NCBI GenBank assembly: GCA_020636075.1
Contig: JACJYO010000002.1
Span: 558,001 to 622,000, forward strand
DNA from: Lewinellaceae bacterium
GTDB lineage: Bacteria > Bacteroidota > Bacteroidia > Chitinophagales > Saprospiraceae
Length of the DNA: 64,000 nucleotides
Direction of reading: 5' to 3'
Shown here: piece after piece, positions 1 through 8,425 of the stretch
Numbering within the stretch: position 1 is the first letter of the stretch
Layout: every line of letters begins with the position of its first letter
Notes under the pieces: model-generated
What the model saw: only the letters and a program-made list of their open reading frames with translations
Databases searched by the model: none
What the model was told of the DNA's origin: nothing
Program-made: the position numbers and the translations under genes

Positions 1-239
1 TCCATATCCGAATCGAACACATCGGCAGCCCATTTTAAATAGCGCATTTTCATCCATTCGCCGCGCTCCGACGAACGGTAAACTGCAAGCACGTTATTGT
101 TTTCGCCAGTGCGAAGCAAGCCAAGCACATTTATGATGCCCTTGCTTTCTGTTTCAACAGTTGGGCTGGTTGTGTATTCCGGCTGCGCCAAACAAACCAC
201 CGGAAGAAAAATGAGTAGGAAGGAAAGGGATTTGATCAT
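1..239 (-). CDS. Secreted protein of unknown function, N-terminal fragment
   Basis: The reverse strand reads from an ATG at 239 without a stop to the window edge, giving about 79 codons. The first 18 residues (MIKSLSFLLIFLPVVCLA followed by Q) form a clear signal peptide with an A-Q cleavage site, so the product is exported. The visible mature part has a V-L-A-V-Y-R-S-S-E-R-G-E-W-M stretch and resembles short beta-rich periplasmic proteins. I do not recognise a family from this fragment. The rest lies outside the window. The reading is supported by the signal peptide and the lack of stops. Confidence 0.6.
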   Translation of the reverse strand, partial: MIKSLSFLLIFLPVVCLAQPEYTTSPTVETESKGIINVLGLLRTGENNNVLAVYRSSERGEWMKMRYLKWAADVFDSDM

Positions 240-448
240 GGCATAGTTGGGAAAATAGGCTTGGGAAATAAAATTTATTCTGTGTTGGTTATTACTGGAA
301 TTTGTTTTTTGTTATTTTTTTCGATAGTCTGAGACTTGTTTACGTCGCGCGTTGCATCGCAAATGCTCGCGAGCAGATTGTGGTTTATAACACGCTGGGC
401 CAGCGGGGAGACTATGAGCCAACGAGTTCTTGAAATCCCTGTCCCCCG

Positions 449-718
449 TTAGTGGTATTCTATCTTAAATCCCTCAATTTCTTTTTCCGCATCTTCAAAA
501 ATAAGTCTTGCTTTAATTGCAAACTCGCCCAAGTATTCTTTGCTAAGTTCAAAATCGTTCCATTCAATGTTAACTGGTGGGTCAACCCAACTAGTTAAGC
601 AATCCCAAAGAGCATCAAGATTGTTTCCATAATAGATAGGAAACTCTAATTGTTTACCAATTTCTTTGTGGAACTCTTCAATGGTTTTTATTTTGTTTCC
701 TTCTAATATTACTTTCAT
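449..718 (-). CDS. Barstar-family ribonuclease inhibitor (immunity protein)
   Basis: This 89-aa protein has exactly the length of Bacillus barstar and lines up without gaps in the part that binds barnase. Tyr29, Asp35, Trp38, Asp39 and Trp44 of barstar all fall at the same residue number here, inside the YYGNNLDALWDCL block. The fourth acidic contact, Glu76 of barstar, is Asp76 here. Barstar plugs the active site of barnase and so protects the producing cell. The gene starts 7 nt after the stop of the barnase-type toxin at 726 on the same strand, the normal order for a toxin-immunity pair. Function is inferred from the family and the neighbour; the family call is very firm. Confidence 0.95.
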   Translation of the reverse strand: MKVILEGNKIKTIEEFHKEIGKQLEFPIYYGNNLDALWDCLTSWVDPPVNIEWNDFELSKEYLGEFAIKARLIFEDAEKEIEGFKIEYH

Positions 719-725
719 TTTTGCA

Positions 726-1995
726 TTATTTTATTTGAGTAAATGTTTTATAGTGGTCTGTTGTTTTATATATCAATCCATCATTTGAGTATATCAGGCG
801 TTCGCTACCTCTAAAACCACTAGAATAGTTTATATCTGCCTCAATCCAAGTCCTACCATTTGCTTTTGGCAATAAACCTTCAGAATTTTTGAATATGTCA
901 CCTCCAATACTTTTTCCTGGCGCTACGACATCTAAATTCCCAAGTTTAGGATTCCATCCAAGATTCTTGGCTTGAGCCTTTGTGATGTAGTTTGATGGCA
1001 GTTTCCCTGATTTTGACACATAGCGTGCAACATCATCAAAACTGGTAAGCCCCCCCTTAGCAGCATTGGCACCATTTTCAGCATTCTTAACTACTTGCTT
1101 CGATTTGGTAATTGTTTGTTCCGTAGTTGAAAGGTCCTTTGCAATAGACTTTGGGGTCTGGCTTGCTGACTTCGTTGCTACTTTTGCAGTTTTTGCAAAC
1201 GCTTTATAACCCTTGCCTACTAAGGAAAAAGCCCCGGCTCCAACAAGTTCACTTGCTACTGAAATGAATATATCATCAATAATTTCATCGAATGCCTCCT
1301 GATAAACAGCTTTGTCTTCTTTACTCATCCCTTGACCACCTATAAATTGGTCAGATTTTGAGTATTCCCATTTAACATCTTCCAATCCATCTAAATCAAA
1401 TGCCCAGATTGGTTTGTTTCCCGCAAACTGATACGGCGTATACCAAGGATACTCCCGCGCAATCGGATCCACACTCAAAAACCGTCCCACCCGCGGGTCA
1501 TAAATCCGCATGCCGTAGTCCTGCTGGTTATCATCGCCTTTTATTTCGTCGTCGCCTTCTTTGCCATTGAAGCCATAGCGGTAGTCGTATTCATTCAAAC
1601 TGTATTGGCGTCTCAAAGAACTATCGGTACTCGTCGGCATCAGCATACCGAAGGGGTAGTACTGCTGCGTGGCCATCACATCGGCTTCGTACCACTGGAT
1701 GTCCTTGCCGGAGGCGGCCAGGCCGCGTTTTCGGTCGGTGATTACGGCCAGTACGTTGCCCAGGTGGTTGGTCAGTTTCCCGACCTGCGTCGGGACAGGC
1801 TCCACGTTTCCAGCCTTCCGGCAGGGTGTATAAAACGCTATCTGCAATATAGGGGTTTTCGGGTACCTCGGGATAGAGTTTAACATCCGGCAGGGCTATG
1901 CCTATGCGGGCGGAGCCGTAGATGTGGTGTTGTATGTCAATGAACTGGGCTAGAGGGGAGGTTGCGGCGGCCTCGTCATAAGGCAAATTGCACAA
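726..1995 (-). pseudogene. Orphan Rhs core tip fused to a barnase-type RNase toxin, 5'-truncated and frameshifted
   Basis: Two overlapping frames belong to one gene. The upstream frame (from about 1995 to 1800) reads typical Rhs text (HHIYGSARIGI, YTLPEGWKR). The downstream frame (about 1780 to 726) continues with LTNHLGNVLAVI, the Rhs-associated core (DYGMRIYDPRVGRFLSVDP), a roughly 110-aa linker and a C-terminal barnase domain. In the 386-aa downstream frame the barnase catalytic set Lys27, Glu73, Arg83, Arg87, His102 corresponds to Lys303, Glu349, Arg359, Arg363, His378 with identical spacing, so the nuclease itself looks intact. A short hairpin insertion near 1778-1795 breaks the frame. 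There is no real start: the open frame begins inside the terminator at 2002-2042, and hundreds of upstream Rhs codons are absent. It is best read as a displaced toxin tip, probably not made as a full Rhs protein. Confidence 0.85.
1778..1795. repeat. Small hairpin insertion breaking the Rhs frame
   Basis: TCCCGAC-CTGC-GTCGGGA forms a perfect 7-bp stem with a 4-nt loop. It lies in a stretch of about 25 nt between the Rhs segments WKR and KLTNHLGNV that has no counterpart in the usual Rhs text. Because 25 is not a multiple of three it shifts the frame by one. Confidence 0.6.
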
Positions 1996-2001
1996 AAAAT
2001 G

Positions 2002-2042
2002 AACCGTCCCGAAGTTTTAAACCTGAAAACTTCGGGACGGTT
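2002..2042. terminator. Bidirectional rho-independent terminator
   Basis: A 17-bp perfect stem (AACCGTCCCGAAGTTTT and its complement) encloses a 7-nt loop. T-runs follow the stem on both strands (TTTTTT at 2041-2046 on plus, and the complement of the A-run at 1994-1999 on minus). It lies just after the stop of the BACON-domain gene and at the broken 5' edge of the Rhs fragment. Confidence 0.85.
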
Positions 2043-2064
2043 TTTTAGTAATTTCTATGCCTGC

Positions 2065-3960
2065 TTAATGATTAACCAACAATTGCTTCACCACACTACG
2101 ATGCTCCGTTTGCACGCGAACAGAATACAAACCGTTCGGCAAACCGGAAGCATCCCATTCCAGGCGTGCACTGCCCGTGGTGGTGAAAACTACCTGGCCA
2201 AGTTGGTTCAGAACCTGGAGTTCTACCGGTTCGTCGTTTTGTAATACCACCTGGGTCAATCCGGAAGCCGGATTCGGGTACAATTCAAAATCCAGATTTT
2301 CAGAGGATAGATCATCAATCGGGGTTATTTTTTGAAAATCCCTGTCAACCGCGCCTCCCTGGAAAGCATCCAGGAACAAACTCAAGGTATAGCATTGGGT
2401 AGTGCTGTAGGCGCCTTCAAATCCTTTCACATAGGCAAAATAGGTTCCCGGCTCAAGCGTCACATTGATGTATTCATCCGCGATACCCAGATTGGTGGAG
2501 CTGTCAAGGATTTTACCCCGGCTATCTGTCACATACAAATCATAATTAGCAGGCAGGTTTGTCAGCGTCAGCCCGATAATATTTCCGATACTGCCCACCG
2601 TGAATTTCCAGAAATCGTTGTCTGAGCTGTAGCCGATTTGGGAATATTTGGTAGAAGGGATAATCAAGGCGGGGGCAGTGCCCCGGGAATTATTCGCCGG
2701 CTCAAAATCATTGGAGCACAGTTCGGGCACTCCAGCCTGGGTAACAGTTACTACTTGCGTGGCGCCGCAACTGGTAATATAAATATAGCCCACACGGGTA
2801 GAATTGGAGTTATTGGCAGCATAGGTAGCATTCGTACCCGGAAAAATTCCACTAGGCGGTCCGTACGTCGGGCTTAAGGTAATCCATGAGGCTGCGGTAC
2901 TTGCCGTCCAGGCTACTCCGTCGGTACTGATATTAAAGCTGGTCATACCGGCTGAACTTCCAACATTTTGGTTCGTTGGCGCAACTACGAGGCAAATAGG
3001 GGATTGGTTTATTTGGACCGTTTTTGAAATTGAATAACCATCTCGCGAAGCTATAAAACTGATAGCGCCAAGCCGGCCGGTGCAGCCTTCATTTGGTGTT
3101 GCGGCTACAGTAATAGTACCATTGTTTGAACCGCTCGCAGGATATACAGACATCCAGGGTAAATTTTCTGTAGCGGTCCAATCGGAATTGGAAGTAATGG
3201 TCAATTCCTCGGGTGTACACAGATACCCCACATAACCCTGAACGGAAAGGCACACATAGCAATCCTGAATCACCGTAAGCACCCGTACTTCCGAACAGCC
3301 ACTAATGCGAATTGTACCGGTACGTGGCTCGCCGGTTTCATTGAAAGTATACGAAATACTTACGGTTCCATTGCCCGTGCCCGCACCTCCGGCGGGGCCG
3401 GTTATCGTGATCCAGGGTACATCAGAGGTTGCTGTCCAGGAAGCATTTGAAGTGACACTGAATGTTGTGGTTCCGGCTAATCCTGATACATTCCGCATAG
3501 CGGGAGATGCCGCCAAGGAATAACCCGTTTGATTTATCCGGACTATTTTGCTTGTAGAGCATTCTGCCGTTATGGTAATGTCTGTATAGCGGGCCGGGCC
3601 GCAATTCGGGTCCACCGTAACCGTGAATGTACCATTCCCGTAACCAACCCAGTTTGAAACATTTGTCCACGAGGATGTCAAGTCAACGTACCAGGTATCG
3701 TTTGCCGTTACCGTAAACACAATTTGACCACCTCCAACACCAACCGCAGGGGGATTACTTGGACTTACAGCAAGTGAACAGGTCGCGGAAATTACCTCAA
3801 AACATTCCCCTTCCGGGGAAAACATTTCATGACCGACTAGAGTATTTTCAGCAGTGGGCGCCGGGAATCCCCTTCCGGAAAATCCGAATCCGGTTGTACT
3901 GGCGGTCAAAAGGGCAAATAGAACAATCATCCATGCTTTGGTATTAATCATGGTTTTCAT
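2065..3960 (-). CDS. BACON-domain secreted protein with T9SS type A sorting domain
   Basis: This 631-aa protein begins with a signal peptide (about residues 1-27). From about residue 60 to 415 it carries four BACON-like modules, recognisable by repeated patterns such as F-x-V-T-S-N-A-S-W-T-A, PWITI and G-x-I-x-I-x-x-C, which are beta-sandwich domains often tied to carbohydrate or mucin binding. Residues of about 430-520 resemble a bacterial pre-peptidase C-terminal domain (FEPANNS, DNDFWKF, YDLYVTD, GTYFAYVKG). The last 75 residues are a type A sorting domain (ELYPNPASG, GLYSVRV, VKQLLV), which directs export through the type IX system and anchoring at the cell surface. No enzymatic domain is visible, so it is probably an adhesin or substrate-binding surface protein. 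Confidence 0.85.
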   Translation of the reverse strand: MKTMINTKAWMIVLFALLTASTTGFGFSGRGFPAPTAENTLVGHEMFSPEGECFEVISATCSLAVSPSNPPAVGVGGGQIVFTVTANDTWYVDLTSSWTNVSNWVGYGNGTFTVTVDPNCGPARYTDITITAECSTSKIVRINQTGYSLAASPAMRNVSGLAGTTTFSVTSNASWTATSDVPWITITGPAGGAGTGNGTVSISYTFNETGEPRTGTIRISGCSEVRVLTVIQDCYVCLSVQGYVGYLCTPEELTITSNSDWTATENLPWMSVYPASGSNNGTITVAATPNEGCTGRLGAISFIASRDGYSISKTVQINQSPICLVVAPTNQNVGSSAGMTSFNISTDGVAWTASTAASWITLSPTYGPPSGIFPGTNATYAANNSNSTRVGYIYITSCGATQVVTVTQAGVPELCSNDFEPANNSRGTAPALIIPSTKYSQIGYSSDNDFWKFTVGSIGNIIGLTLTNLPANYDLYVTDSRGKILDSSTNLGIADEYINVTLEPGTYFAYVKGFEGAYSTTQCYTLSLFLDAFQGGAVDRDFQKITPIDDLSSENLDFELYPNPASGLTQVVLQNDEPVELQVLNQLGQVVFTTTGSARLEWDASGLPNGLYSVRVQTEHRSVVKQLLVNH

Positions 3961-4434
3961 AATGGAAGTTATTTTTTAAATTAATGCCTACTCTATTGCA
4001 TAGGTTTTTCGGCTAACACCTTGTTATTTAAAATTGCTGCAATAAGAATACTGCACACCCAGGCGCGATAGTCCCGGATACTGTTGGTTGTTTTCCCTTA
4101 AAGTGCACGTTAATAAGAAAGCGATACAAAGATGATTGGCTCCCCAATTGCTTTCAACTACACATTTGGCTGAAATTCAAAGCGAAAAACGCCGTTTCAC
4201 CGTGGCTCCATGGTAGGAAATCAAATAATATTGACTCAAACAACTGGCTATCAGTAGTTTGAAATCCCCTACGCCAAATTGTGATTTTCTGAAAAAACAA
4301 GATTGCGGGCCGAATGGAACAAGAAGATTTCGCGTTGAAAATGTGCACAAGCACATTGAAGGCGATTTCTCTAACAATCAGGCAGGCAAGGAAAGTAGTT
4401 TTCCATTCCACCGGCACCATCTAATCGTCTTTCT
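3961..4434. other. Intergenic region, no gene recognised
   Basis: 474 bases between the BACON-domain gene and the GNAT gene. Short open frames on both strands overlap one another, carry no family signature and lack signal peptides. I see no strong hairpin or promoter octamer here. Confidence 0.5.
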
Positions 4435-4983
4435 TCATTCCTTTCCAGCAAACTCATTTTTGAGTAAAGAAAAGATAATGGAATCCTGAAATTCTCCACC
4501 AACAGCATAGTGTTGTCTTAAGACGCCTTCCTGTGTAAATCCGTATTTAGCAACAATACGCAACGAGGCAATATTACCCGGGCCTATATATGCTTCTACT
4601 CTGTTTAAATGCATGACTTCAAATCCATATTTAAGCACGGCATGAACGGCTTCACGCATGTACCCCTTTCTTTTGAATTCCTCCTTCGCGAGCGCGTAAC
4701 CTATTTCTGCTCTATGATGCTGTGCGTACCAATTATGAAAACCGCACCTTCCAATTGTTTCATTTGTTGATTTTAATACCAGTAAAAAGGATAAAATTGT
4801 TCTGTCATAAGTCGTGTAGCCGCCGCGGCTCTTATCTCTTTCTTTGATAAATTCATCGTAATTGCTCAGGCCGAGCACAGTCATAATTTCTTCGTCCTTA
4901 TAATTTTGAAATAAATGCGAAAGCACTTCCGGGGTGATTTTTTTTAAAAACAATCGGTCGGTTTGTAGTGTCTCAAATTCCAT
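4435..4983 (-). CDS. GNAT-family N-acetyltransferase (RimJ/RimL type)
   Basis: 182 aa from the ATG at 4983, which gives the usual beginning MEFETLQTDRLFLKKITPE; an upstream in-frame ATG would only add 11 non-homologous residues. The family signature is clear: ETxRLxLR-like start, GRCGFHNW around residue 90, EIGYALAKEEFKRKGYMREAV with the acetyl-CoA loop (consensus RxxGxA, here KRKGYM), and NRVEAYIGPGNIASLRIVAKYGFTQEGVLRQ near the end. It would transfer an acetyl group from acetyl-CoA to an amine, either the N-terminus of a protein or a small molecule. The acceptor cannot be told from sequence. Confidence 0.88.
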   Translation of the reverse strand: MEFETLQTDRLFLKKITPEVLSHLFQNYKDEEIMTVLGLSNYDEFIKERDKSRGGYTTYDRTILSFLLVLKSTNETIGRCGFHNWYAQHHRAEIGYALAKEEFKRKGYMREAVHAVLKYGFEVMHLNRVEAYIGPGNIASLRIVAKYGFTQEGVLRQHYAVGGEFQDSIIFSLLKNEFAGKE

Positions 4984-5117
4984 ATGCGGTAAATAGGTTT
5001 GTAGAAAAAACAGCAAGAATACTCAGATAATTCCCCAACATATGGCAACAGGCATTCGCAATTTCAACAATTTGCAATAAAATACTACATTGTAGCACAA
5101 ACCAACATTCCAGCAAA

Positions 5118-6119
5118 ATGCAAGTCCGCGTCCGAATCTCTTCCGTGCTCCTGGGTGAAAACACCTTCAACCAAATGACAATGGTCGGGCAAAACGTTGT
5201 CGTTCAAGACAATCATATCGTTACGGTGCGGGAGGAAACGGCGACGGTAAGCATCGATCCGGAAAGTTCTACAGGGTATATGGAGGTGGCCGTTTTCACC
5301 GAACTGGAGCCGGGTGATGCCCGTTTCTGGATCGAAGCCAGCGATAATTACCATTGGCGCTCCGGTCCGGTCACCCTGGCAGGCAATGACCAACTGCTTT
5401 CCTACGGCCTGTTCCCGGTTGATAAAAGCGGCACCACATTTTCAGAAAGTTTCCTTGAAGATGCCATTGAATTGCCGATGGTTCAGTCGATGGACAATGA
5501 AACAAATGCCGGCGAACCCCATGAGATCATTTCCGCGATCACCGAATTGAAGATCAACATCAAATCGGACCACCTCCGCTTCAACGGAAAAGGATACTAC
5601 GGCCGCAGGGATATTTTTGAAGGGGCCGGCGGGATAAATATCGGCTCTTCTGATTACGACTTTACTTATAAACTCCGCATCCTCCCCGGCAACCCGATCC
5701 ATCATCCAGGGCAAATGCTCCGGGCCGAAGCCGTGGAACCTATCGAAATATTTTTTGCAAACCCGGTGGTGGGTTTTGTCGCATTTTTTATGCAGCAAAA
5801 GATCAATGAGGATGCCCGGCAGTCGATCGAAAAGCAATTGAATGCGCAAGTGCAGGATGAAATCGACGCCAGGGTAACCCAACAATCTTCCAACCCAGCC
5901 TTGCTGGCCCGTGTTACGGCTACTGTAATCGAAACCAAAATCATCTTCGACCCCCAGGAGGAAGACTTCCTTGAATTCAATATCCTGATGAGTTTTCCAA
6001 GCGAGTTGACAAGTGCCTCCGGCAACGGCAATTCCGGTTCGGGTTGCGGCTTGAAGATGCTGGCTTTGCTGGTGTTGTTTGTTTTTGCGGGCGCTGGGCT
6101 TTTTTGCTGGTTGGTTTGA
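5118..6119 (+). CDS. Unrecognised tail-anchored protein
   Basis: A 333-aa protein without a signal peptide. Residues 1-230 are mixed beta-rich sequence with no motif I know. About residues 230-265 are strongly helical and charged (QQKINEDARQSIEKQLNAQVQDEIDARV). The end carries a Gly/Ser-rich hinge and a single C-terminal membrane segment (about residues 313-333, LALLVLFVFAGAGLFCWLV), the layout of a tail-anchored protein with its body in the cytoplasm. The dense set of long antisense frames over it is due to composition. It converges on the deoxynucleoside kinase gene. I cannot assign a function. Confidence 0.75.
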   Translation: MQVRVRISSVLLGENTFNQMTMVGQNVVVQDNHIVTVREETATVSIDPESSTGYMEVAVFTELEPGDARFWIEASDNYHWRSGPVTLAGNDQLLSYGLFPVDKSGTTFSESFLEDAIELPMVQSMDNETNAGEPHEIISAITELKINIKSDHLRFNGKGYYGRRDIFEGAGGINIGSSDYDFTYKLRILPGNPIHHPGQMLRAEAVEPIEIFFANPVVGFVAFFMQQKINEDARQSIEKQLNAQVQDEIDARVTQQSSNPALLARVTATVIETKIIFDPQEEDFLEFNILMSFPSELTSASGNGNSGSGCGLKMLALLVLFVFAGAGLFCWLV

Positions 6120-6147
6120 CGGACTGTTCTTTCCCAGTCTGCCCGCC

Positions 6148-6816
6148 TCAAAGCCTACCCTTCGCCCCCAAAACCTCCCCCAAACCCAAATACTGCACCC
6201 CGGGCGCAAACGGCCGGTCCAGCAGCGCCAGAATCGCCTCAAAAACCGCCGGCTCCCGCACAAAATCCGCGTCTTCCAGCTCAAGCACCACTACCGGTAT
6301 CTCCGCTTCCTTTTTAAAATGGTCAAGATATACGCGTTGCAAACCCTCGAGGTAGTCGTCGGGGATGCGTTGTTCCATGTCGCGCGCACGGTGTTTGATC
6401 TGGTGTTGAAGCACCGAAACCGGCCGGTGCAGGTAGAGCAACAAATCCGGTTTGGGAAACGTGGCGTTGAGCACCCGAAAGAGGCGGCGGAACAGGCGAA
6501 ATTCCTCGCCACTCAGGTTGTTTTTTGCGAAGAGCAGGGTTTTGACAAAAAAATAATCGGCTACGGTTAGGGAGCGAAACAGGTCCGGCTCGGCAAAATG
6601 TTCGAGCAACTGCTTGTGCCGCTCGGTCATAAAAAACAATTCGACCGGAAAGGCATAGCGCTCCGGGTGTTCGTAAAAAAAAGGCAGGAACGGGTTGTCG
6701 GTAAATTGCTCCAGAATTAGCGAGCAGCCAAAGCGCTCCGCCATGCGCTCGCACAGGGTGGTTTTTCCGGCGCCAATATTGCCTTCCACAGCGATGAAAC
6801 GGTAGGTCGGGAGCAC
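6148..6816 (-). CDS. Deoxynucleoside kinase (dNK/dCK/dGK family)
   Basis: 222 aa starting with the Walker A loop EGNIGAGKTTL at residues 10-20. A LEQF segment, PVELFFMTERHKQL, VADYFFVKTLLFAKNNL and YLHRPVSVLQHQIKHRARDMEQ follow; the last contains the arginine-rich LID region. These match bacterial deoxyadenosine/deoxyguanosine kinases of the dNK fold (about 205-225 aa). The enzyme phosphorylates salvaged deoxynucleosides at the 5' position with ATP. It lies downstream of folK on the same strand (107 nt apart), so co-transcription is possible. The preferred base cannot be settled from sequence. Confidence 0.9.
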   Translation of the reverse strand: MLPTYRFIAVEGNIGAGKTTLCERMAERFGCSLILEQFTDNPFLPFFYEHPERYAFPVELFFMTERHKQLLEHFAEPDLFRSLTVADYFFVKTLLFAKNNLSGEEFRLFRRLFRVLNATFPKPDLLLYLHRPVSVLQHQIKHRARDMEQRIPDDYLEGLQRVYLDHFKKEAEIPVVVLELEDADFVREPAVFEAILALLDRPFAPGVQYLGLGEVLGAKGRL

Positions 6817-6923
6817 GATGATTATTGCTTGTTTTGTTGCTTGATGTTCTGGCTGGGTTTGTTTTTAGGTTTTGGGGCCGTTTGGGGAGATGAAGTGTTT
6901 TTCTTACGCACCAGAGGTGCGTG

Positions 6924-7427
6924 TTACAACATCACCACGTCGGAGGGATCCGTACAATCCATGTACAATTCGTCGATCTGCTTTTTGAGCACGGGGTGTT
7001 CAAGGTCGGGCGCGAGTTCGAGCAGGGGCGCCAGCACAAAGGCACGCAGATGCAGTTCGGGGTGCGGAATTTCCAGGCCTTTGTCGCGAATGATCCGCTT
7101 GCCGTAAAACAGAATATCGATATCGATCAAACGCGGGCCCCATTTTTCGGTGCGCTTGCGGCCCATCTCACGCTCGATTTTATTCAGGGCATCGAGCAGT
7201 TCGCGGGGAGCCAGGTAGGTATTGATCATGATCACCTGGTTCAGGAAAGGCTCCTGCTCCTTGTTACCCCAAGGCTCCGTTTCGTACACGTGGCTATGCT
7301 TGATGACTTTTCCAACGGTCTTGTGGATGGTGCTGTAGGCCGTCCGGAGGTTTGCCATCCGGTCGCCCAGGTTGCTCCCCAGGCCGAGATAAACATTGAT
7401 GTACTTTTTGGAAGTAACGGGCTGCAT
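6924..7427 (-). CDS. folK: 2-amino-4-hydroxy-6-hydroxymethyldihydropteridine pyrophosphokinase
   Basis: 167 aa, the usual HPPK length. The N-terminus INVYLGLGSNLGDRMANLRTA and the central block VYETEPWG, then FLNQVIMINTYLAPRELL, then EREMGRKRTEKWGPRLIDIDILFYG contain the pterin- and ATP-binding residues, including the two aspartates of RLIDIDIL that bind magnesium. HPELHLRAFVLAPLLELAPD closes the fold. It transfers pyrophosphate from ATP to the pterin before dihydropteroate synthase acts in folate synthesis; folP lies 54 kb away in this same window. Identification is secure. Confidence 0.96.
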   Translation of the reverse strand: MQPVTSKKYINVYLGLGSNLGDRMANLRTAYSTIHKTVGKVIKHSHVYETEPWGNKEQEPFLNQVIMINTYLAPRELLDALNKIEREMGRKRTEKWGPRLIDIDILFYGKRIIRDKGLEIPHPELHLRAFVLAPLLELAPDLEHPVLKKQIDELYMDCTDPSDVVML

Positions 7428-7470
7428 GATGCGGGAAAATTTCTGGTAAACTAATGGTCAGAATGGCGCG

Positions 7471-7478
7471 CAAAGGTA
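7471..7478 (-). promoter_or_regulatory. Putative -7 box for folK
   Basis: On the minus strand TACCTTTG matches the Bacteroidota TAnnTTTG element, 43 nt before the folK start. I do not see a clear -33 TTG at the expected distance. Confidence 0.35.
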
Positions 7479-7563
7479 TGTAATCTGCCTGCGGCTTTCA
7501 CAGTTCTTTTTATTTCAACATACGACCCCGCCAGATTATGTGTTATATAAACCGGCAAAATTC

Positions 7564-7571
7564 TAACTTTG
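7564..7571 (+). promoter_or_regulatory. Putative -7 box for the lipoprotein gene
   Basis: TAACTTTG matches TAnnTTTG, 34 nt before the ATG at 7606. The -33 part is weak. Confidence 0.35.
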
Positions 7572-7605
7572 ACCTACCCTACCGGGTCGAGACATTAGCC
7601 TCCTT

Positions 7606-8235
7606 ATGCGCCAAACATTGACTATAAAAATTTTACTTGTAACCGGCTTCGCTTTGTTCGGAGCGTGCAACCATCTTGACCCCGAGCTAATTGATGCGGT
7701 GCAAACCAGGCTGGGCAGAATACAGGAATCCCGTCCGGAATTGGAGGACGCCTTGCGCAACACGACACACCTTATCGAGCAAATCCAAAAAGCCCCCATT
7801 GGGCTGCGGAGAAGTCCGGAATTTGGCTTCGAGCAATTGGCTTCAGATATTGAATCCTTGAATGCTGATTACCGGAAATTACAGGAAAAATACAATGCCT
7901 TGTACACAAAACTGGATGGCCTTATGGGCAATTATGTTGATGGCCAAATTAAAAAAAAGGTCCTTGTGGAAGGCATGAACAATTTTGAAAAAACTATGTC
8001 GGAGTTCGAACGCGACCGTGATGCACTAGCTTTACGCTTCAACGAATATTCTGCAAAATATGCCCGCATGTCGGCCACCTTTGCGGCGTTACCAGCTCCC
8101 GAACAAGCAGCGTTAAACAGCCGGTATGACAGTTCAGCCGTTAGCATACCTAAACCGGAACACCGCCCCACCGTAAAAAAACCAGTGGAACAACCCCTGG
8201 AAAATACCTCGGAGAACACTGAACAGCAGCAGTAA
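7606..8235 (+). CDS. Coiled-coil lipoprotein of unknown function
   Basis: 209 aa. The N-terminus has a hydrophobic stretch ending in the lipobox FGAC, with Cys21 as the lipidated residue, so the protein is anchored in a membrane facing the periplasm or surface. The rest is almost wholly helical and charged, with heptad-like patterning between about residues 45 and 165 (LQEKYNALYTKLDGLMG, MNNFEKTMSEFERDRDALALRF). The last 35 residues are Pro/Thr/Glu-rich and probably flexible. I do not recognise a named family. It precedes the SprB-like adhesin on the same strand with a 190-nt gap, so a shared transcript is uncertain. Confidence 0.8.
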   Translation: MRQTLTIKILLVTGFALFGACNHLDPELIDAVQTRLGRIQESRPELEDALRNTTHLIEQIQKAPIGLRRSPEFGFEQLASDIESLNADYRKLQEKYNALYTKLDGLMGNYVDGQIKKKVLVEGMNNFEKTMSEFERDRDALALRFNEYSAKYARMSATFAALPAPEQAALNSRYDSSAVSIPKPEHRPTVKKPVEQPLENTSENTEQQQ

Positions 8236-8425
8236 AAGCCGCAGTTCATTCATGCCATAATCGTTAAATTCCCAAAAGCAGCGTAAAGCGTCTTCCTGGA
8301 ATCCGGCATAATAGCCATTTTTGCAAGCGGCAACATCTGATAATTTTATAAAGTGCAAACAACTTGCCACACACAGGTTAGTAAGCCTGCAACTGGCTAA
8401 AAACCTATTTTACAGTCCCCCGCAC

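Noticed and set aside
333..412. Short plus-strand reading containing V-Y-N-T-L-G-Q, like a fragment of a type A sorting domain
   Set aside because: Too short and ends at a stop with no supporting sequence before or after; may be chance.
4154..4489. Open frames of 66-88 codons on both strands
   Set aside because: They overlap one another, carry no motif, and lack a fitting start context.
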